From the NCBI GenBank assembly GCA_041164265.1, contig JBEAPR010000082.1:1-12896 (forward strand): a stretch of DNA of 12,896 nt. The letters run 5' to 3'. A program made the position numbers and the translations under genes. Every line of letters starts with the position of its first letter. The first letter of the stretch is position 1. Shown here piece after piece: positions 1 through 5,096 of the stretch. The notes under the pieces were generated by a model. The model had not been told where the DNA came from and made no database searches. It was given only the letters and a program-made list of their open reading frames with translations. The stretch is from CALAZP01 sp041164265. GTDB lineage: Bacteria > Bacteroidota > Bacteroidia > Chitinophagales > Saprospiraceae.

Positions 1-768
1 GATGTGGAGGCTTCAAGGGATAGAATTTGTGAAGGAGAATCTGTGGAATTAAAAGCTAACATAACCGGTGGCTCAAGCCAAGACAATTTCGTTTGGGTCA
101 ATGATAGGGGGTTAACTTTTGAAGGTCAAAACATTACGGTATTTCCACCACAGACGACTACTTACACCTTAAACTACACCTCAGGTGGTGATTGTCAACA
201 GATTCAAAGGTCCGTTACCATTACTGTTGATCCTGGTGTTGACGTAACCATTAAAACAGATGCACCAGCTACTATTTTGCCTCAAGGTTCAGTGGTCAAT
301 TTAGAAGCTATGGTGGTATCTAATGCGCTAGGCAATATTCAAATTAATTGGACAGGTAATGGGGTAAATCTCGGTAGTGGTGAAGCGATTTCCGCCACTT
401 TAATCGAGAATCCAGCTTCTTTTGAAGTGACAGCAGCTACTCCCGCTGGTTGTACTGATGCCGATACCATAGTTTTTGAAATTATACAGCCAAGTATCGA
501 AATTCCAAATGCTTTTACTCCCAATGGTGATGGGAATAATGATTATTTCAACGTACTGTATTCCGGACAAATTGATGAAATATTAGAATTTCAAATTAGA
601 AACAGATGGGGTAAGTTGGTGTACAATAATGAAAATCAATTAGAGGGTTGGGATGGAAATCTAAACGGCAAGCCTCAACCAACTGAAGTGTATGTTTACC
701 TCTTGAAAATCAAGCTTCTAGATGGAGAATTGGTCCAACGCCAAGGAGATGTCACTTTGATTCGATAA
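1..768 (+). CDS. T9SS type B sorting domain (gliding motility-associated C-terminal) protein, 5'-truncated
   Basis: This is the 3' end of a larger gene. The reading frame is open from base 1 with no convincing start, so the true start lies upstream of the window. About 255 residues are visible. The first ~160 form two beta-rich Ig/PKD-like repeats, each with a 'G-S-V-x-L' type strand and ending in a TITVDPG-like or IVFEI-like strand. The last ~90 residues are a typical CHU_C / TIGR04131-type domain: IPNAFTPNGDGNND at about 168-181, then RNRWGKLVY and GWDGNLNGKPQPTEVYVY, ending close to the stop. In Bacteroidota this domain directs export through the type IX secretion system and usually stays with the cell surface. 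Such proteins are often very large adhesins or enzymes, and the visible part does not show the catalytic or binding role. The gene converges on xseB with only 6 bases between stops. Family of the tail is seen in sequence; surface location is inference from the family. Confidence 0.92.
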   Translation, partial: DVEASRDRICEGESVELKANITGGSSQDNFVWVNDRGLTFEGQNITVFPPQTTTYTLNYTSGGDCQQIQRSVTITVDPGVDVTIKTDAPATILPQGSVVNLEAMVVSNALGNIQINWTGNGVNLGSGEAISATLIENPASFEVTAATPAGCTDADTIVFEIIQPSIEIPNAFTPNGDGNNDYFNVLYSGQIDEILEFQIRNRWGKLVYNNENQLEGWDGNLNGKPQPTEVYVYLLKIKLLDGELVQRQGDVTLIR

Positions 769-774
769 AAAACA

Positions 775-978
775 TCACTCCTGGGATTCATTTTCACGAT
801 AGACTTCTTCCAAGGAGGTTTGAATAGTTCGAAGCTTTTCTCTGCAAAATTGAATCAATTTCTGTGCTCTTGCTGCTTTTTCAGCTAATTCGTCCACATT
901 AATTTGCTCACTCTCCATAGCTTGGGCAATCTCTTGAATTTCTTCGTATGCCTTTTCGTAAGTCAGTTCCTTATCCAT
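775..978 (-). CDS. xseB: Exodeoxyribonuclease VII small subunit
   Basis: A 67-residue protein, a normal length for XseB. It is nearly all helical, with the family pattern 'TYEKAYEEIQEI', then 'ESEQINVDELAEKAARAQKL', then 'CREKL'. Known role: several small subunits bind the helical arm of the large subunit XseA to form exonuclease VII, a metal-independent enzyme that degrades single-stranded DNA from both ends in the cytoplasm and works in repair and recombination. The ATG start overlaps the 3' end of xseA by 8 nt (ATGGATAA), so the pair is almost certainly co-transcribed and translationally coupled, as expected for subunits of one complex. The start is preceded by a run of seven A bases inside the last xseA codons. 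Identification is firm because of both sequence pattern and partner gene. Confidence 0.95.
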   Translation of the reverse strand: MDKELTYEKAYEEIQEIAQAMESEQINVDELAEKAARAQKLIQFCREKLRTIQTSLEEVYRENESQE

Positions 979-2215
979 TTTTTTGTTTTTCTTGAACAGT
1001 TGTTTTCACTATTCCATCTATCAATTCTATATTGATGGATTGATGCAGGTTAATTTTTTCAAAATCTAAAATGCTTCCTTCCTCGTTGCGAATTAAAGCA
1101 TACCCTCTTTTTAAAATATTTTGAGGGTGAGCTGCTGCTATTTGCTTCTCAAAAATGGTCAAGTCTTTGTCACTGTTTTTAAGCGTTAACCAAGCATTTC
1201 TTTGGATATTATCAGCTGCCAAATTTATTTGATTGACTTTACTGGTTAGTAGGGATTGACTCGCCCATTTAAGTTGTATGGTCAGCCGATTGGTCAGATC
1301 AGTTTTTTCTCGAATCCAAGCCTCAGCTTGAGTTTGAATCTGCTGACCCCATTGCAGTATCTTTTCTTCAAACTGTAAATTGTGGTATAGAATGAAATCC
1401 GCAACCGCAGTGGGTGTTTTGAGCGCAGTATGCGCTACTAAGTCAGCAATAGATTGATCTCTTTCATGGCCGATACCCACTATGATAGGTTGAGTAAAAT
1501 CAGCAATGGCCACACATAGGTCTTTGTCATCAAATGCTGCCAAATCTAACTTGCTTCCGCCCCCTCGAATGATCACCACGGCATCATAAGGATTGGCTTT
1601 ATTTTGAATACTATTAAGTGCTGTGATTATTTCCTGCGTTACTTGAGTCCCTTGAACCGCTACAGGAAAAAGGTCCCATTGAATTTGGTAGCCATATTCA
1701 TTTTGCAATAAATGCGCTTTAAAATCTCCATATCCCGCAGCAGTAGCACTGGATAATACTGCAATATGTTGGATAACGGGAGGTAAACTGTATTGACCGT
1801 TTTTGTGGAGTTTACCATGGGTCTGCAGATAATTAATAGTTTCTTGACGCTCCATTTCTAACTTACCCATGGTAAAGGCAGGATCTATATGGTCTATTTG
1901 CAAGGAGATGCCATACAATTCATGGAAAGTTACTTTAGTGCTGAAAAGGATTTCTGTTCCTTCCTGTAGAATATCTTTGAAAAGGGGCCCCAATTTTTGC
2001 TCCAATTGAGATGCGGTACTTTTCCAAATATTTCCACGAGCTTTTGCAATTACCGCTTGGGTATCTAGGCTTTTTTCTACTAATTCCAGATAGATATGGC
2101 CTCTAGAATTGGAAACTTGTGCAATTTCAGCGGTTACCCAAACGGCGTTATTGAAGTTTAACGCTAAAGCTCTTTTTATAAAAGTGTTGAGTTGAAAAAG
2201 TGAAATTCTTTCCAT
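971..2215 (-). CDS. xseA: Exodeoxyribonuclease VII large subunit
   Basis: A 414-residue catalytic subunit of exonuclease VII, somewhat shorter than the E. coli enzyme but complete. Residues 1-110 are the N-terminal OB-fold that binds single-stranded DNA, with 'VWVTAEIAQVSNSRGHIYLEL' near 25-45. The catalytic core follows: 'IAVLSSATAAGYGDF' at 151-165, the glycine-rich 'RGGGSKLDLAAFDD' at 217-230, 'GIGHERD' at 247-253 and 'AHTALKTPTAVADFI' at 261-275. Residues ~280-360 form the long helical arm that carries XseB, and 'LKRGYALIRNEEG' at 368-380 is the usual C-terminal segment. The ATG at 2213-2215 gives the normal N-terminus for the family. The gene is divergent from the beta-propeller gene with only 22 bases between start codons, so its promoter must lie partly inside that gene. 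xseB follows with an 8-nt overlap. Confidence 0.98.
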   Translation of the reverse strand: MERISLFQLNTFIKRALALNFNNAVWVTAEIAQVSNSRGHIYLELVEKSLDTQAVIAKARGNIWKSTASQLEQKLGPLFKDILQEGTEILFSTKVTFHELYGISLQIDHIDPAFTMGKLEMERQETINYLQTHGKLHKNGQYSLPPVIQHIAVLSSATAAGYGDFKAHLLQNEYGYQIQWDLFPVAVQGTQVTQEIITALNSIQNKANPYDAVVIIRGGGSKLDLAAFDDKDLCVAIADFTQPIIVGIGHERDQSIADLVAHTALKTPTAVADFILYHNLQFEEKILQWGQQIQTQAEAWIREKTDLTNRLTIQLKWASQSLLTSKVNQINLAADNIQRNAWLTLKNSDKDLTIFEKQIAAAHPQNILKRGYALIRNEEGSILDFEKINLHQSINIELIDGIVKTTVQEKQKNG

Positions 2216-2237
2216 AATTTCCCAATTTACTATAATT

Positions 2238-3326
2238 ATGAAAAAAATTCCACAGGCGTTATTGGTAGGTTCTTCTAAGGGGTTGCATGTAATGGATTGG
2301 AAGGATGAGCAATGGCAAATCCGTCAAACCTACTTTGAAGGTGCCCCAGTCAATTATATTTTCGTAGATGAACGGAATGGAAATTGGTGGGTTACCCTTA
2401 ACCATTCACACTGGGGAATTAAACTGCATCGTTCCATTAACAGGGGACAATCATGGGAGGAAATTCCCCCGCCTCAATATCCAAAAAACACACAACTTCG
2501 AAACGGCAACAAAGCAAGTCTTCGTAAAATTTGGAGTATGGCTCATGGAGGTTTCGATCAACCTGATATTTTATACTTAGGGACCGAGCCCGGAGGATTA
2601 TTTCAATCAGTTGATGGGGGGCGCACTTTTTCATTGGTCGAAGGCCTTTGGAACCATCCTTCCAGAATGGATTATTGGTTTGGAGCGGGTAGAGATTTTC
2701 CCTTTATCCATTCGATTATTGTAGATCCAAGCAATGATCAGCATATTTATGTGGCAGTTAGTTGTGCAGGCGTATTTGAAAGCCAAGATGGAGGAATGAC
2801 TTGGCAAATTAGAAATCGAGGTTTGAAGGCAGCATATTTGCCCAATCCCACTGCGGAGTTAGGTCATGATCCACATCTTGTATTACAATCTCCTGCCAAT
2901 CACCAAGTGTTGTGGCAACAAAATCACTGTGGTATTTTCATCAGTCGAGATGGGGGCAAGTATTGGGAGGAAGTCAGCGGAAAAGAGGGATTCCCTAGTT
3001 ATGGGTTTGCCTTAGCAATAGATGAAGAAAACCCTCAAAAGGCTTGGGTTATTCCTGCTGAAAGCGATGAAAAACGAATTGCTGTTGACCAGGCGCTTTG
3101 TGTATGTCAAACAGAGGATGGTGGCCAAACTTGGAAGGCGCTTAGAAGTGGATTACCCCAAAGCCATTGTTTTGATATTGTATTCCGACATGCGTTTGCT
3201 AAAAAGGGAAGATACCTGGCCTTTGGCACTACCACTGGTAATGTATTTTGGTCGGGTGACGAAGGAGCCAATTGGCAATGCTTGACGAATTACCTGCCTA
3301 GAATTGATTGCTTGGTATTTGATTAA
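2238..3326 (+). CDS. BNR/Asp-box repeat beta-propeller protein (sialidase/VPS10-like fold)
   Basis: A 362-residue protein with six Asp-box motifs (S/T-x-D-x-G-x-T-W/F, some degenerate) at about 66-73, 124-131, 182-189, 236-243, 292-299 and 339-346. Spacing is 47-58 residues, as expected for successive blades of a beta-propeller. The clearest copies are SVDGGRTF, SQDGGMTW and TEDGGQTW. Homologues are often labelled 'exo-alpha-sialidase' or 'glycosyl hydrolase' purely because of Asp boxes. The sialidase arginine triad and FRIP motif are not evident, so I do not call an enzyme activity. The N-terminus (MKKIPQALLVGSSKGLHVM) enters the first strand directly, with no signal peptide, so the protein is probably cytoplasmic. 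It starts 22 bases from the divergent xseA, and its stop overlaps the tesB stop. Function is unknown; the fold is well supported. Confidence 0.9.
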   Translation: MKKIPQALLVGSSKGLHVMDWKDEQWQIRQTYFEGAPVNYIFVDERNGNWWVTLNHSHWGIKLHRSINRGQSWEEIPPPQYPKNTQLRNGNKASLRKIWSMAHGGFDQPDILYLGTEPGGLFQSVDGGRTFSLVEGLWNHPSRMDYWFGAGRDFPFIHSIIVDPSNDQHIYVAVSCAGVFESQDGGMTWQIRNRGLKAAYLPNPTAELGHDPHLVLQSPANHQVLWQQNHCGIFISRDGGKYWEEVSGKEGFPSYGFALAIDEENPQKAWVIPAESDEKRIAVDQALCVCQTEDGGQTWKALRSGLPQSHCFDIVFRHAFAKKGRYLAFGTTTGNVFWSGDEGANWQCLTNYLPRIDCLVFD

Positions 3327-4177
3327 CTGCCTGGTCGAATTAATCCTTCCTGAGCTACTGATGCTACCAAATCTCCTCGTAGGTTATAGATATTCCCCCT
3401 GGTGAAACCTCTCGCACCTGATGCGCTAGGACTATCAATGGAGTACAACAACCACTCATCGGCTTGAAAAGGGCGGTGAAACCACATGGCATGGTCGAGA
3501 CTGGCCATCTGCATATCACTAGCATAAGCCCTTTTGCCATGTGGCAACAAAGCAGTAGTCAGCAGATTATAGTCTGACGCATAAGCTAAGACAGCTTGTT
3601 GGATCCTTTGGTCATTAGGGACATCCCCTATAGAACGCATCCAAACATTCCTGATGGGCCGCTGTCCCTCGGCAGTTGGATCAAACAACTCAACAGGTTT
3701 GAAGGTAAACGGATGGTCGACCGAGAGAAATTTTTTAATGCCTTGCGGCAAAAAATCACTAAACTTTTCCACAATCTCTTTCCAAGAAATAAGATCATCT
3801 GGTTGAGCTACGCTGTCCATAGGTATTTGATGAGAAAATCCATGCTCATCTAAGTGAAAAGAAGCCGACATGAAAAAAATAGCTTTTCCTCTTTGAATGG
3901 CTTTTACCCGACGGGTACTAAAGCTACCTCCATCCCTAATAGTTTCTACCTCAAAAACAATAGGTCTTTCTATATCTCCTGGTAAAACAAAATAACAATG
4001 CAAAGAATGAACGGTCCTAGAGAGGTCTACCGTCTCATAAGCCGCTTGTAAAGCCTGAGCCAAAACCTGCCCACCAAAAACGCGCTTGCTTCCCAAACTA
4101 TGACTTTGACCTCGGAAAAGATTTTCTTCGATTTTCTCCAAAGTCAGCAAATCAATCAATTCATTAACACTTTTCAT
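3323..4177 (-). CDS. tesB: Acyl-CoA thioesterase II
   Basis: A 284-residue double-hotdog thioesterase that hydrolyses acyl-CoA to free fatty acid and CoA. It has nearly the same length as E. coli TesB. N-terminal half: 'FRGQSHSLGSKRVFGGQVLAQAL' near 21-43 and 'HSLHCYFVLPGD' near 57-68. C-terminal half: 'LDHAMWFHRPF' and 'SPSASGARGFTRG'. The catalytic triad of the family is in place as Asp202 (SDYNLL), Ser226 (ASLDHAMWFH) and Gln276 (VAQEG), each two positions before the E. coli Asp204/Thr228/Gln278. Start choice: the frame stays open to 4288, but that would overlap the upstream DUF1684 gene by 100 bases and add 37 unrelated residues. The ATG at 4175-4177 lies 11 bases after that gene's stop and begins the family N-terminus (MKSVNELIDLLTLEKIEENL). 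Probably last gene of a three-gene run. It converges on the propeller gene with overlapping stops. Confidence 0.95.
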   Translation of the reverse strand: MKSVNELIDLLTLEKIEENLFRGQSHSLGSKRVFGGQVLAQALQAAYETVDLSRTVHSLHCYFVLPGDIERPIVFEVETIRDGGSFSTRRVKAIQRGKAIFFMSASFHLDEHGFSHQIPMDSVAQPDDLISWKEIVEKFSDFLPQGIKKFLSVDHPFTFKPVELFDPTAEGQRPIRNVWMRSIGDVPNDQRIQQAVLAYASDYNLLTTALLPHGKRAYASDMQMASLDHAMWFHRPFQADEWLLYSIDSPSASGARGFTRGNIYNLRGDLVASVAQEGLIRPGS

Positions 4178-4188
4178 CAGTTTTCTTT

Positions 4189-5067
4189 TTAATGGTCGCC
4201 ATAAGTAAGCTCTCCAGCTTTTACCATAATGGGAAGCTTGTTTTCCGGAGTAGGCAACAAACAAGTTGCAAATTCCGTAAACACACAAGGTGGATTGTAA
4301 GCTTTATTGAAATCCAAATCGACTGTATTGGTTCCCTGTTTAGGCCGGTCTATATACATATATCTTCCACCACCATAAGTTTCTACCGAATTGGTTTGGT
4401 CTCCAAAAATGACAAAGAAAGGCTCACTACCATCATCTATCGCATCCAATCGGTAGGTGTTTCCTTCCCACTCAAAAGCTAATTTGCCTAAAATGGTCAC
4501 TTTTTCTTCCATTCCAAAAACGTTTATTAGCGTGGAAACTTCCGGTTCATCATAGGGTTCGAAAACAGCCTTTAGCGCCCATTCAGGGTCAATAGGAAAG
4601 TATTCCATTCCTTGAAAATTAACTAAAGGAGGATTCAGGCTGTCTTTCATTCTTATGCCTAAGGATTCCCCTCTTTCAATAATGTAAAAATTAGCCGTCT
4701 GATAATTTAATACAGTCGGCTCACCAGTTTGATCCGATGCCAATAATCCCGAATCTTCTGCTCCTGAAATGGCAATTCCCTCATTCAATTGGATGGAAAC
4801 CGTTTGGCCCTCTAAGGTGAATGTTCCACAATATTCAGGGAATTTTTCAGGAAATACCAATTGATTATCCTCCGCACTACCAAAGGTATTCTCCCCTTCT
4901 TGCAACCAAAATAATCCACTGAGAGAAATCCATCCAGCAGGGTCTCTTAGTGCTGAATCTCTTTTTGCTTTCCATTCTGCTACAGATTGATGATAGTCTT
5001 GTTTGTTCATATCGTTACAGCCTAATATTATTGAAATCACTACCGCAAATAATGGTAAATATTTCAT
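4189..5067 (-). CDS. DUF1684 family putative lipoprotein
   Basis: A 292-residue protein of the DUF1684 family, whose biochemical function is not established. Family hallmarks are visible: the N-terminal 'DPAGWISLSGLFWLQEGENTFGS' block at about 43-65, and near the C-terminus 'DLDFNKAYNPPCVFTEFATC', then 'LPTPENKLP', where the NPPC-x-(F)-x6-C cysteines are typical of the family. Residues 1-17 are a short hydrophobic signal (KYLPLFAVVISIILGC) ending at Cys17, a plausible though non-ideal lipobox, so the protein is predicted to be lipid-anchored in the envelope. No acidic LES-type surface signal follows the cysteine. It starts 29 bases after the kinase/M23/aminotransferase gene and ends 11 bases before tesB, all on the same strand, so the three are probably one transcript. 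Family assignment is strong; lipidation is inference. Confidence 0.88.
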   Translation of the reverse strand: MKYLPLFAVVISIILGCNDMNKQDYHQSVAEWKAKRDSALRDPAGWISLSGLFWLQEGENTFGSAEDNQLVFPEKFPEYCGTFTLEGQTVSIQLNEGIAISGAEDSGLLASDQTGEPTVLNYQTANFYIIERGESLGIRMKDSLNPPLVNFQGMEYFPIDPEWALKAVFEPYDEPEVSTLINVFGMEEKVTILGKLAFEWEGNTYRLDAIDDGSEPFFVIFGDQTNSVETYGGGRYMYIDRPKQGTNTVDLDFNKAYNPPCVFTEFATCLLPTPENKLPIMVKAGELTYGDH

Positions 5068-5096
5068 GATGGTTTTAATTTACGTCAAACTTAAAA

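Noticed and set aside
4178..4288. N-terminal extension of tesB by 37 residues (start at 4288)
   Set aside because: It overlaps the coding end of the DUF1684 gene by 100 bases and matches nothing in TesB; the ATG at 4177 gives the family N-terminus and the family length.
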